This document shows positions 33,058-40,912 of a stretch of 42,710 bases of DNA, piece by piece; position 1 is the stretch's first letter, and each line of letters starts with the position of its first letter. Where the stretch lies: assembly GCA_002070945.1 (NCBI GenBank), contig MWEG01000098.1:1-42710 (forward strand). Reading direction: 5' to 3'. The notes under the pieces are model-generated. The model saw nothing but the letters and a program-made list of their open reading frames with translations. It did not search any database and had not been told where the DNA came from. A program made the position numbers and the translations under genes. The DNA is from Lentisphaerae bacterium ADurb.Bin082 (lineage in GTDB: Bacteria > Verrucomicrobiota > Lentisphaeria > Oligosphaerales > Oligosphaeraceae).

Positions 33058-33113
33058 CGAAGCGCGCGAGTTGCTCCTAAATTGATACTCGCCATTTCAG
33101 CAAGCCGCAGCGC
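33058..33113 (+). repeat. Direct repeat A (56 bp)
   Basis: Matches 33721-33776 in the same orientation with five mismatches in 56 bases. Both begin CGAAGCGC and contain GAGTTGCTCCTAAAT. Similarity continues weakly for about ten bases on the left. A and B flank the truncated AraC-type gene. Confidence 0.85.
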
Positions 33114-33239
33114 CAAGCGCCCTGCCAAGGCGCGATTAGTGGACATTAGTGGACTTTTTAAGCGAAGACACGTGCCTTCCGCATGCTTTCAGTTGGCGCC
33201 AGTGCATGAGAATAATAATCGTATCTCTTTGCGCTATAA

Positions 33240-33788
33240 TCAGTTAATCATGCAAGGTCCTGGTTCGCGAATAGTTTTCCGGTTGTATTCCGATGGATAG
33301 ATGCCGAAATGCTTCTTGAATGTCCGGCTGAAGTGGCTGGCATCGGCAAAATGCCATTTTTGGGCAATTTCCTTGATAGTGTATTTGCCCGTCCCCAAGT
33401 CCTCTTCAGCTCGATTCAATCGGAAACGCAGTTCATAAATGGAAAAAGGCACCCCGCTGAAATCCCGGAAAAGCTGGTAAAAGTAGCTTTCACTCAATGC
33501 GCAGCGCTTGGCCGCTTCCGCCGGAGAAAGCGGCACTTTTTCTCCAGCGGAGAGCATTTCAAGAGCCGGGAAAAGTTTTTCGTAATGGTGGAGTTTGTGG
33601 AGGTTTTGATCGCTGGGCAATGCGGCGACATCGCAGACAAATTCCACGATCCTGAGCCAGAGTTTCTGGCGTTGTTTCTCCCAATTCGTACAACTTAAAA
33701 CATCATGGGCTGCCCCATTACGAAGCGCACGAGTTGCTCCTAAATGGATACTCGCCGTTTCAGCAGGCCGCAGTGCAAAAGCAAGCAA
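33240..33788 (-). pseudogene. AraC-family regulator, C-terminal DNA-binding part only, 5' end replaced by a repeat
   Basis: The open frame gives up to 182 residues. From about residue 30 onward it is real AraC sequence with both helix-turn-helix motifs: LSPAEAAKRCALSESYFYQLFRDFSG, then YTIKEIAQKWHFADASHFSRTFKKHFGIYPSEYNR, which is the classic family signature. The first 25-30 residues (LRPAETASIHLGATRALRNGAA) are encoded by direct repeat B (33721-33776 and a few bases more) and also appear in the untranslated repeat A, so they are not native. The usual N-terminal cupin sensor domain is missing. I read this as a remnant of a regulator gene broken at about 33708, which may once have controlled the pseudopilin/DUF4838/beta-helix cluster. 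A functional short AraC protein is possible but less likely. Confidence 0.75.
33721..33776 (+). repeat. Direct repeat B (56 bp)
   Basis: Second copy of the sequence at 33058-33113, 51 of 56 bases identical. It lies exactly where the AraC-type reading frame loses its family similarity, so its arrival probably removed the 5' part of that gene. Confidence 0.85.
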
Positions 33789-33802
33789 AAAATTCAGTGT
33801 AT

Positions 33803-34585
33803 TCAGTGATTAAAACCCCAACGGTTCAGGGGTGCTGGCGGCGGCTGGTCTGAGATTAGCGCTTCGATCTCATCCAGCCTGCAAATCTGGAACAGCCCGG
33901 CTCGATTGAACTTGCTGGAGTCCAACAGCAGCGTGTTGCGCTCAGATATGGCCAGCACCTCGCGCAGGAAATCCGCATGGGCCTCATGGTAGGTACTCAG
34001 GCCAGCATCGTCCAGCCCGACGCCGGAATAAAAAGCCCGCGTGATACGCAGACGGTGCAAGCTTTCCAGGGTTATCTTGCCTAGAAAGGAATTGAGCTGG
34101 CAGTTGAAATTGCCGCCCAGGCTCATGAGGACGAAATGGGGCGGGAAGCGGTAGAATTCCTGCGCGATCAACACCGAGTTGGTCACGATGCTCAGATTGT
34201 TCAGGCGTGAAGATTGCAGGCGCCGCGCCAGGCACAGACAGGTGGTTGACGAATCCAAAAAAACAATGTCACCAGCCGAAATGCTGCGCTCGGCACGCTC
34301 GGCGATGAGCATCTTCGCTGCCCGGTTGGTCTCTAGGCGCTGGATGAAATGGCTGTCGCGCTGAGTAACTGGCGCTGACGCCAGGACCGGCATTTCTTCC
34401 GGCAAGGCGCTGATGGCGCCGCCATGAACCTTCTGCACAGCGCCCGTCCGCACCAGCGCCGCAAGGTCGCGGTGTATCGTCGCCACCGACACGCCAAAGC
34501 GCGTCACCAAGTCCTCAATGCTGCTGTAGCGCACCGTGCGCAAATAAGCGCTCAAGGCCAACTGCCGCTCGTCAATCGCACCCAT
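33803..34585 (-). CDS. DeoR/GlpR-family transcriptional regulator
   Basis: 260 residues from the ATG at 34585 (MGAIDERQLAL), preceded by AGGTGA; an ATG at 34603 adds six residues. The N-terminal winged helix reads SSIEDLVTRFGVSVATIHRDLAALVRTGAVQKVHGGA, the standard DeoR pattern. The C-terminal sugar-phosphate-sensing domain has IVFLDSSTTCLCLARRL, IVTNSVLIAQEF, GVGLD and LLLDSSKFNRAG. DeoR proteins usually repress sugar operons and release DNA when a phosphorylated sugar binds. It diverges from the kinase-led operon over an AT-rich gap containing inverted repeats, so it most likely controls that operon and itself. Confidence 0.93.
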   Translation of the reverse strand: MGAIDERQLALSAYLRTVRYSSIEDLVTRFGVSVATIHRDLAALVRTGAVQKVHGGAISALPEEMPVLASAPVTQRDSHFIQRLETNRAAKMLIAERAERSISAGDIVFLDSSTTCLCLARRLQSSRLNNLSIVTNSVLIAQEFYRFPPHFVLMSLGGNFNCQLNSFLGKITLESLHRLRITRAFYSGVGLDDAGLSTYHEAHADFLREVLAISERNTLLLDSSKFNRAGLFQICRLDEIEALISDQPPPAPLNRWGFNH

Positions 34586-34664
34586 GATTTCACCTGTCGC
34601 CATGTTGGTCGCATAGAAGTAAAAACGCTCTATGACATAAAATTATCAATAAATGAGATTTTTC

Positions 34665-34701
34665 AATCATAAAAACGAAATTTTAATGATTATTTATCAT
34701 T
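34665..34701. promoter_or_regulatory. Inverted repeats, candidate DeoR operator
   Basis: Two overlapping inverted repeats sit in the AT-rich gap: AATCATAAAA (34665-34674) faces TTTTAATGATT (34681-34691), and AATGAT (34685-34690) faces ATCATT (34696-34701). They lie between the divergent DeoR gene and the kinase operon, just before the candidate operon promoter. Confidence 0.5.
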
Positions 34702-34708
34702 TTTCTGT

Positions 34709-34738
34709 TTGCCAGTGGGTATTTGCATGGCATATTCT
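34709..34738 (+). promoter_or_regulatory. Candidate promoter of the sugar operon
   Basis: TTGCCA (34709-34714) is followed after 18 bases by TATTCT (34733-34738), about 65 bases before the kinase ATG. The match is moderate. Its place next to the inverted repeats supports it. Confidence 0.4.
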
Positions 34739-34804
34739 TATATATGTGATGATTTTTCTTGTTCATTCTGGTTTTCTTGCGGCGAGTAGGAGTGTGTCGT
34801 CCTT

Positions 34805-35809
34805 ATGTCAGCATCATTTATTGGTTTAGGTTACTGCGGCTGGGATCATCTATGTGTTTTGCCGCACATTCCTTTAGATGACAAAGTCAAGATTGACGAA
34901 CGCATAGAGCAAGGCGGCGGCCCGTCTGCGACGGCGACTTACGCTGCTGCTCGGCTTGGGGTGCCCAGCGCCTTCTGGAGTGCTGTCGGCGACGACGCCC
35001 AAGGCGGCCAGATCATCGCGGCCCTGGAAGTGGTCGGCGTTGACGTCTGCGGCATCCGTCGCCGCGCCAATAGCGCCTCGCCCATTGCGTACTGCTGGAT
35101 TGAGCGCGAAACCGGCAAGCGCAGCATCGCCTGGTCGAGCGGCGAAGTCGCGCCACTGAGTCCCTCCGAGCTTCCCCTAGACCAGCTGGCGACCGCCGAG
35201 GTTCTTCACCTCGACGGCCATCAGACGCAGGCCGCCATCGCTGCTGCGCGTTTCGCCCGCGAGCGCGGCGTGCTGGTGTCGCTGGACGCCGGTACATTTG
35301 TCCCTGGCATTGAGACGCTCCTTGAACTCTCAGACATTGTCATCAGCTCGGAGAAGTTTGCCCAGCGTCTCTGTCCCGGGGCGACGCCACAGGCAGCCGC
35401 CCGGCACTTCTTCGGCCTGGGCAAGAAGCTCTTTACCGGCGTGACTCTCGGCAACCAAGGCAGCGTCGGCTATGACGGCCAAAAAGAGTACTTCCAGCCG
35501 ATATTTCCCGCCACCGTGCGCGACACCACGGGCGCAGGCGATGTTTTTCACGGTGCTTTCGCGGCCAGCCTGATCAAGTTTGGCCGCGATTGGCAGGAGT
35601 GCATGCGGCAGGCGACCATGACCTCTGCCATCAAATGCACCAAGCTCGGCGGCCGCACCGGCATTCCAGACGCCGAGACCCTGCGGCAAGCGCTGGCGGC
35701 GCACAAGTACCCCCCTGCCCGGCTCGTAGCTACGGCGGGCGACACTATCTCCCCTGTTCCCAAGGCATTTCCCAAACACAACACCCCCGGAGAAAGAAAA
35801 GCACCATGA
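34805..35809 (+). CDS. PfkB-family carbohydrate kinase
   Basis: 334 residues, typical for the ribokinase/PfkB family. The N-terminus has GLGYCGWDHL and the substrate loop QGGGPSATATYAAARLG. The C-terminus has the ATP-site and catalytic-base signature DTTGAGDVFHGAFAASL, in which the Asp of GAGD is the base. The enzyme should phosphorylate a hydroxymethyl group of a sugar or sugar acid in the cytoplasm. It is the first gene of the operon and its stop overlaps the next ATG (ATGA, 35806-35809). With an IolB gene in the same operon, a 5-dehydro-2-deoxygluconokinase (IolC-like) role is possible; with the adjacent isomerase, a ketose kinase is equally possible. An AGGAG lies 12-13 bases before the ATG, a little far. 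Confidence 0.92.
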   Translation: MSASFIGLGYCGWDHLCVLPHIPLDDKVKIDERIEQGGGPSATATYAAARLGVPSAFWSAVGDDAQGGQIIAALEVVGVDVCGIRRRANSASPIAYCWIERETGKRSIAWSSGEVAPLSPSELPLDQLATAEVLHLDGHQTQAAIAAARFARERGVLVSLDAGTFVPGIETLLELSDIVISSEKFAQRLCPGATPQAAARHFFGLGKKLFTGVTLGNQGSVGYDGQKEYFQPIFPATVRDTTGAGDVFHGAFAASLIKFGRDWQECMRQATMTSAIKCTKLGGRTGIPDAETLRQALAAHKYPPARLVATAGDTISPVPKAFPKHNTPGERKAP

Positions 35810-37158
35810 AGACCTTGAAACTCGGTTATCTCCCCCTCTGCAAAGGCAGCTGGGTCAATGATCGACTCGGCAAAGAGCTGAAGGACTCCCTGGCGGCTCT
35901 CAAGAGCCTCGGCCATGAAGTCGTTGACTGCGGCAAGCTGATCATCAGCGATACAGATGCTGACGAAGCCTGTGCGCTCTTTGAAAAGGCCAACATCGAC
36001 GTCTTGGTGGTACACCATCTCGCCTTCCCGCTCGGCGCCATCACGCCGTCCTTGGCCCGCCGCCTGGGCGTACCGGTAATTCTCTGGTCCACGCCCGAGC
36101 AGCCCTATCGCACCCCTGCTTACCGCTTGGAGGCCAACAGCTTCTGCGCCAGCAACATGACTGCCAATCACCTCTGGCGCGTCAATCATCCCTTTGCCTT
36201 TGTGTACGGCAATATCGACCAGGCCATGGCGGAAATGAAGGAAGAGCTGAAAGTCTTCGCCAGCATCAAGCAGCTCAAGGGCTTCCGCGTCGGCTCTGTC
36301 GGCGGCCGCGTCCCTGGCTTCTTCACTTCGACCTTCAATGAAATGCTGCTGCGCGAAAAGTTCGGCGTTGAAGTCGAAAACATCACCATGCTCGAACTGG
36401 TTGACACGGCCCGTGCCCTCAAAGGCAAGGACCTGCCCGAAGCCCGCAAGGACGTCCTTGACAACGCCAAGCAGGGCGACATCACCGACGAAGAACTCAA
36501 CCTGGCCGTAGAACTCTACGCTGCTTTCTGCCAGCTGCGCAAGAAATACCGCATCGATGCCTGGGCTGTCCGTTGCTGGCCTGAATTCAGCGACCTCTAC
36601 GGCATCGGCGTCTGCCACCTCCTTGGCTGCCTGACTGGCCATGAATGCGCCACGGCTTGCGAAGGCGACGTCTATGGCGCGATTGCCATGACCCTCGGAG
36701 AGAACTTCTCTGCCAGCAAGACCTTCTTTGCCGACTTGGTCATCTTTGATGAAAAAGAGAACTCGGCCATCTTCTGGCATTGCGGCGCGGCGCCGACCTG
36801 TCTTAGCCGTCCTGGCTTCCAACCCTGCATCCGCAAGCATCCGGTGATTGACGGTGGCGGCAAAAAGGGCGTTGCAGTTGAATTCCCGCTGAAGCCCGGC
36901 AAGGTCACCATCTGTCGCCTGGGCGAGAATCGCGATGGCGGCTTCCGCCTGATGATGTTCAGCGGCGAGGCCGTCGAGACTGAGCAGTGCCTGCGCTCAA
37001 ATCCCCTCAAAGTCATGTTCAAAGGCAAAGTGCGCGATTTGATCAACAAGATCGTGTACAACGGCTTTGAGCACCACTACGTCGTTTCCTACGGCGACAT
37101 CGCCCATCACCTGCGCGAATTCGCCCGCATCATGAACATCGAACTGCTCGAATTCTAA
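35806..37158 (+). CDS. L-fucose/L-arabinose isomerase family protein
   Basis: 450 residues from the ATG at 35806 (MKTLKLGYLPLCKGSW), coupled by ATGA to the kinase gene. The frame is open further upstream inside the kinase, but that part is not protein-like. The layout fits the FucI/AraA-like family: an N-terminal Rossmann half (VVDCGKLIISDTDADEA, DVLVVHHLAFP), FRVGSVGGRVPGF, then a C-terminal half with RCWPEFSDLYGIGVCHLLG, ACEGDVYGAIAM (Glu metal ligand expected), LVIFDEKENSAIFWHCG, and EHHYVVSYGDIAHHL (His ligand expected). The family interconverts aldoses and ketoses with a divalent metal. It is shorter than true FucI (about 590) and close to the family that includes the sulfoquinovose isomerase SqvD, so the substrate should be left open. 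Confidence 0.87.
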   Translation: MKTLKLGYLPLCKGSWVNDRLGKELKDSLAALKSLGHEVVDCGKLIISDTDADEACALFEKANIDVLVVHHLAFPLGAITPSLARRLGVPVILWSTPEQPYRTPAYRLEANSFCASNMTANHLWRVNHPFAFVYGNIDQAMAEMKEELKVFASIKQLKGFRVGSVGGRVPGFFTSTFNEMLLREKFGVEVENITMLELVDTARALKGKDLPEARKDVLDNAKQGDITDEELNLAVELYAAFCQLRKKYRIDAWAVRCWPEFSDLYGIGVCHLLGCLTGHECATACEGDVYGAIAMTLGENFSASKTFFADLVIFDEKENSAIFWHCGAAPTCLSRPGFQPCIRKHPVIDGGGKKGVAVEFPLKPGKVTICRLGENRDGGFRLMMFSGEAVETEQCLRSNPLKVMFKGKVRDLINKIVYNGFEHHYVVSYGDIAHHLREFARIMNIELLEF

Positions 37159-37201
37159 GTGCGGATCAACAACCACTTCCAGAGAAGGCATTAGCGGATC
37201 A

Positions 37202-38548
37202 ATGACAAAAATCACGTTCATGGGCGCTGGCAGCACGAACTTCGTCAAAAACATCATTGGCGACGCTTTCTGCACTCCGGCCCTGCAGGACGCCCACGTC
37301 GCTCTCTACGACATCAACCCCCAGCGTCTCCATGAATCTGAAGTGATGCTGCGCACCCTGAACAAGAACATCAACCAGGAACGCGCCACCATCACCACGC
37401 ACTGCGGCGTCGAAAACCGCAAGGAGGCCCTGCGCGGCGCCGACTTCGCCATCAACGCCATCCGCGTCTGGGACTTCACTGTCTCCGAGGCCATTGACTT
37501 CGCGATACCGACAAAGTATGGCCTGCGCCAGACTATTGCTGATACCATCGGCATTGGCGGACTCTTCCGCGCCCTTGGCAGCGGCTACGCCATGCAGGAC
37601 TTTGCCGAAGACATGGCTGAAGTCTGCCCTGAGGTGTGGTTCCTGAACTACACCAACCCCATGTGTGCCCTGACTGGCTTCATGCTTCGCTATACGCCCA
37701 TCCGCACGGTTGGCCTTTGCCACTCTGTGCAGTCCTGCGTCAGAGGCCTGCTCAACACCCTTGATCTCAATGACAAGTATGGCCAGGACAAGCTCAGGTC
37801 TCGCATCGGCGGCATCAACCACCAGGCGTGGCTGCTCGAACTGACCGAAGACGGTCGCGATATCTATCCTGAGATCAAGGACATCGCTTTCCGGAAGCTC
37901 GACGCCTGGCGCCAAGCCCCCAAGGGCGAAAAGAGCGGGAACATGGTCCGCCTGGAAATCATGCGCAAGTTCGGCTACTACGTCACCGAATCGAGCGAAC
38001 ACAGCGCGGAATACCAGCCCTACTGGATCAAACGCCAGTATCCGGAGCTGGTCGATGAGTACAATATCCCCCTGGACGCATCGCCAAACCGCTGCCGCCA
38101 GATCTTTGCCAACCGGGAAAAGCAATACAAGGAAATCTGCGAGAATCACGTGCTCACGCACAAGATGAGCAACGAATTCGGTTGCGGCATCATGAATGCC
38201 ATTGTCACTAACCAGCCCTATCGCATCGCTGGCAACGTGCTCAATCACGGTTTGATTGACAACCTGCCGAGCAACGCCGTCGTCGAAGTGCCCTGCCTAG
38301 TGGACGGCAATGGCGTCCAGGGCACGTACTTCGGGCCTCTGCCCACGCAATGCGCCGCCCTGAACATGACCAACATCAACACCCAACTGCTCACGGTCGA
38401 CGCCATTGTCACGCGCAAGAAAGAGGCCATCTACCATGCGGCCATGCTTGACCCGCACACTTCCGCCGAACTCTCGCTCGACGACATCATCAAAATGGTC
38501 GATGAGATGATCGCCGCCCACGGCGACCGCCTGCCTAAATACAACTAA
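37202..38548 (+). CDS. Glycoside hydrolase family 4 protein (alpha-galactosidase/alpha-glucosidase-like)
   Basis: 448 residues, standard GH4 length. The N-terminal Rossmann fold (ITFMGAGSTNFVKN, then ALYDINPQRL) binds NAD. NYTNPMCALTGF, GLCHSVQSC (Cys and His metal ligands) and GINHQAWLLEL are the family's active-site blocks. GH4 enzymes cleave glycosides by transient oxidation at C3 and elimination, needing NAD, a divalent metal and reducing conditions. The CHSVQ form resembles MelA/AglA-type enzymes acting on unphosphorylated alpha-glycosides rather than the phospho-glycosidases. The protein has no signal peptide and acts on imported substrate. It lies 43 bases after the isomerase and 47 before iolB, so it probably feeds the sugar for this operon. 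Confidence 0.93.
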   Translation: MTKITFMGAGSTNFVKNIIGDAFCTPALQDAHVALYDINPQRLHESEVMLRTLNKNINQERATITTHCGVENRKEALRGADFAINAIRVWDFTVSEAIDFAIPTKYGLRQTIADTIGIGGLFRALGSGYAMQDFAEDMAEVCPEVWFLNYTNPMCALTGFMLRYTPIRTVGLCHSVQSCVRGLLNTLDLNDKYGQDKLRSRIGGINHQAWLLELTEDGRDIYPEIKDIAFRKLDAWRQAPKGEKSGNMVRLEIMRKFGYYVTESSEHSAEYQPYWIKRQYPELVDEYNIPLDASPNRCRQIFANREKQYKEICENHVLTHKMSNEFGCGIMNAIVTNQPYRIAGNVLNHGLIDNLPSNAVVEVPCLVDGNGVQGTYFGPLPTQCAALNMTNINTQLLTVDAIVTRKKEAIYHAAMLDPHTSAELSLDDIIKMVDEMIAAHGDRLPKYN

Positions 38549-38595
38549 ACGTTCTTCGCCCTAACAACCACGACATCAAGCAAAAGGACATTATC

Positions 38596-39387
38596 ATGGA
38601 ATACAAAGTCAAATGCGCCATGAAGCCCGGCTTCAACAAAATCTCCAGCCTCGGCGACGGCGAACTCAAGCTCACTGAATTCGCCATCATCAACTTGGCC
38701 GACAAGCAGCGCTTCGCCGCCAACAGCGGCGGCTTCGAGGTCGCTTTAGTCGTCCTCGGCGGCAAATGCGCCGTCAAGGGCGACGGCTTCGAATTCGCCT
38801 CGGTCGGCGAGCGGGCCGACGTCTTCTCCGGCAAGCCCCATACGGTGTACATCCCCTGCCACACCGCCTACGAAATCACTGCGCTCGGCCCTGTGGATAT
38901 TGCCTGGGCTGCCAGCCCCTCCACTCTCAAGACCGACGCCTACGTCATCACCCCTGACCAGGTCGTCGAGTGCCATATCGGCAAAGGCAGCTATGAACGC
39001 GACGCCTATCTCATGCTCACTGAAAAATTCCCCTCGGCGCATTTCTACATTGGCGAGGCCTTTGTCAAGGACGGCCGTCACGCGAGCTACCCGCCCCACC
39101 GCCATGACTTTGACAACCCGCCCGTCGAGGTCGACATGGAGGAAGTGTACTTCTTCCGTTTCAAGCCCTCCCAGGGCTACGGCATCCAGAAGATTTACAC
39201 GGACGACCGCAGCCTTGACGTGACCTACACCGTCGAGGAAAATGACACCACGCTGATTCCCCGCGGCTACCACCCAGTCATCGGCGCCCCCGGCTACGAG
39301 ATGTACTACCTGTGGGTCATGGCCGGCGCAGTCAACCGCAAATTCGTGTCGGTGCAGGACCCGGCTCACAGCTGGGTCGCCAAATGA
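38596..39387 (+). CDS. iolB: 5-deoxy-glucuronate isomerase (IolB) family protein
   Basis: 263 residues, normal for IolB, preceded by AAGGA. The bicupin pattern is clear: GERADVFSGKPHTVYIPCHTAYEI in the N-terminal half, and YPPHRHDF, EEVYFFRFKPSQGYGIQKIY, IPRGYHPVIGAPGYEMYYLWVMAG in the C-terminal half, where the His and Glu residues form the metal site. IolB converts 5-deoxy-D-glucuronate to 5-dehydro-2-deoxy-D-gluconate in myo-inositol breakdown. None of the other hallmark iol genes (iolG, iolE, iolD) is in the window, so here it either serves inositol breakdown with genes elsewhere or has been recruited to another deoxy-uronate-like substrate made by this operon. Confidence 0.92.
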   Translation: MEYKVKCAMKPGFNKISSLGDGELKLTEFAIINLADKQRFAANSGGFEVALVVLGGKCAVKGDGFEFASVGERADVFSGKPHTVYIPCHTAYEITALGPVDIAWAASPSTLKTDAYVITPDQVVECHIGKGSYERDAYLMLTEKFPSAHFYIGEAFVKDGRHASYPPHRHDFDNPPVEVDMEEVYFFRFKPSQGYGIQKIYTDDRSLDVTYTVEENDTTLIPRGYHPVIGAPGYEMYYLWVMAGAVNRKFVSVQDPAHSWVAK

Positions 39388-39464
39388 AACGTCCCCGGCG
39401 TTAAATTCCCCTAAGCCGATTGCGCTCCCACCCTTGCCCCTAACCCCTAAAGGAAACCACAGCT

Positions 39465-40907
39465 ATGCTGATTTCACGCCAATCGTATTCCTACGAAATG
39501 CTCCGCAGCGAGCTTACGTGGGTGGTCGGTGACGACAATGTCCAGACCGACTGTTCCGAGAAGCTGGCCCACTCCATCGACTACTACTGGGTTCCGGAAG
39601 TCTGGCATGACCGCGGCCTCAAACCGCAGACGCCGACTTTCATCGTCCACCCTGGCAGTGCCGAGGAGGTCGCCGAGATTCTCAAGATTGCCAACACCCA
39701 CAAAATCCCTGTCACTCCCTGGGGCGGCGGCTCTGGCTCACAAGGCGGCGCCCTGCCTATGTACGGCGGCATCTGCCTTGACACCAAGCGCCTCAACAAG
39801 GTTTTGGAAATCGACCCGGTGTCGTTGACAGTCACCGCTGAAGCTGGCATCATCATGCAGCACCTGGAATGGGAAGTGCAGAAAGCCGGCTTCAGCACCA
39901 TGCATTTCCCGGCCTCCATCGCCTGCGCCACCCTTGGCGGCTTTATCGCCCACCGCGGCACTGGCGTACTCAGCACCAGATACGGCAAGATCGAGGACAT
40001 GATCATGAGCATGGAGGTGGTCACCCCCACAGGCGAAATCATCAATACGCTGCCTGTGCCACGGCATGCCTCCGGGCCGGACCTCGCCCAGGTGTTCTTA
40101 GGCAGCGAAGGCACCCTCGGCGTCGTCACCAAGGCGACTATGAAAATCCACCCCCTGCCCGCCGTCCGCAAATTCCATGCATATCTCTTCTCAGATTTGC
40201 ACAGCGGCATGGTCGCCGGCGAGAAGCTGATGGCCAGGCGCCTCGCGCCCAGCGTCATCCGCCTCTATGACCACGCCTCGACCATCAGTATCATCAAACG
40301 CGTACTCGGCATCGAACGGAAGGGCGCTTACCTCGTCTTCGGTTTTGACGGCGAAGAGGACATCGTTGATCTGCAAATGAAAAAGGCCGTCGCCATCTGC
40401 GAGGAAACCGCTGTTGAAGACCTTGGCACCGAGGGGGGCCAGACATGGTGGGATCAGCGCTACAAGTTCTACTACCCGCCATATACGTTCCAGATGCCCC
40501 AGGCTTTCGGCACCCTTGATACTGTAGCAACCTTCGCCAATATCGAAAATGTTTACTGGAGCATGAAAGACGCCGTCAAAGAACATTGCCCAGAGGCCAA
40601 CTACATTGGTCACTTCTCACACTGGTATGACTGGGGTTGCATGCTCTACGCGCGCTTCATCATTGAAAAGCCGCCGCAGGACGCCGCCGTTGCTGTCGCC
40701 CTTTATAACCGTATCTGGGACGCCGCCATCCGCGCCGCCATCAAAAACGGCGGCGTCATCAATGAACACCACGGCGTCGGACTCAAGCTAGGCCGCATCA
40801 TGAGGGACCTCTACGGGCCGGCCTTCAACGTCCTCGAAGGCATCAAAAAGACCCTTGACCCCAACAACATCATGAACCCCGGCAAAATGGGCTTCCAAGG
40901 AGTGTGA
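39465..40907 (+). CDS. FAD-linked oxidase (GlcD / alkyl-DHAP-synthase-like, VAO family)
   Basis: 480 residues preceded by AAAGGAAA. The FAD-binding half has VHPGSAEEVAEILKIAN, the PWGGGSGSQGG loop, GKIEDMIMSMEVVTPTGEI and DLAQVFLGSEGTLGVVTKATMKIHP. The C-terminal half ends GVINEHHGVGLKLGRIM and KTLDPNNIMNPGKMGF, the usual close of this family. Members oxidise 2-hydroxy acids (D-lactate, glycolate) or, in the alkyl-DHAP synthase branch, act on DHAP esters. The overlapping downstream Fe-S gene resembles GlcF, so the pair most likely forms a membrane-associated hydroxy-acid dehydrogenase that passes electrons onward. It may oxidise a sugar-derived acid from this operon. Substrate is unknown. Confidence 0.9.
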   Translation: MLISRQSYSYEMLRSELTWVVGDDNVQTDCSEKLAHSIDYYWVPEVWHDRGLKPQTPTFIVHPGSAEEVAEILKIANTHKIPVTPWGGGSGSQGGALPMYGGICLDTKRLNKVLEIDPVSLTVTAEAGIIMQHLEWEVQKAGFSTMHFPASIACATLGGFIAHRGTGVLSTRYGKIEDMIMSMEVVTPTGEIINTLPVPRHASGPDLAQVFLGSEGTLGVVTKATMKIHPLPAVRKFHAYLFSDLHSGMVAGEKLMARRLAPSVIRLYDHASTISIIKRVLGIERKGAYLVFGFDGEEDIVDLQMKKAVAICEETAVEDLGTEGGQTWWDQRYKFYYPPYTFQMPQAFGTLDTVATFANIENVYWSMKDAVKEHCPEANYIGHFSHWYDWGCMLYARFIIEKPPQDAAVAVALYNRIWDAAIRAAIKNGGVINEHHGVGLKLGRIMRDLYGPAFNVLEGIKKTLDPNNIMNPGKMGFQGV

Positions 40908-40912
40908 TCACT

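Larger units (their letters stand above)
32563..33239. other. Gene-poor, repeat-bearing stretch
   Basis: No convincing gene lies in these 677 bases. The right part holds the dispersed repeat copy 1 (32775-33046) and direct repeat A (33058-33113). The segment 32563-32774 is ordinary upstream sequence of the pseudopilin-like gene and would be expected to hold its promoter; I see no strong match. Confidence 0.6.

Noticed and set aside
32610..33146. 178-codon minus-strand open frame
   Set aside because: Runs through the dispersed repeat and direct repeat A. The part shared with copy 2 does not keep the same stop, and the composition is not protein-like.
35548..36840. 430-codon minus-strand open frame
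   Set aside because: Antisense to the kinase and isomerase genes, an artefact of GC-rich codon use; no recognisable domain.
37199..38248. 349-codon minus-strand open frame
   Set aside because: Exactly antisense to the GH4 gene, whose motifs are unambiguous.
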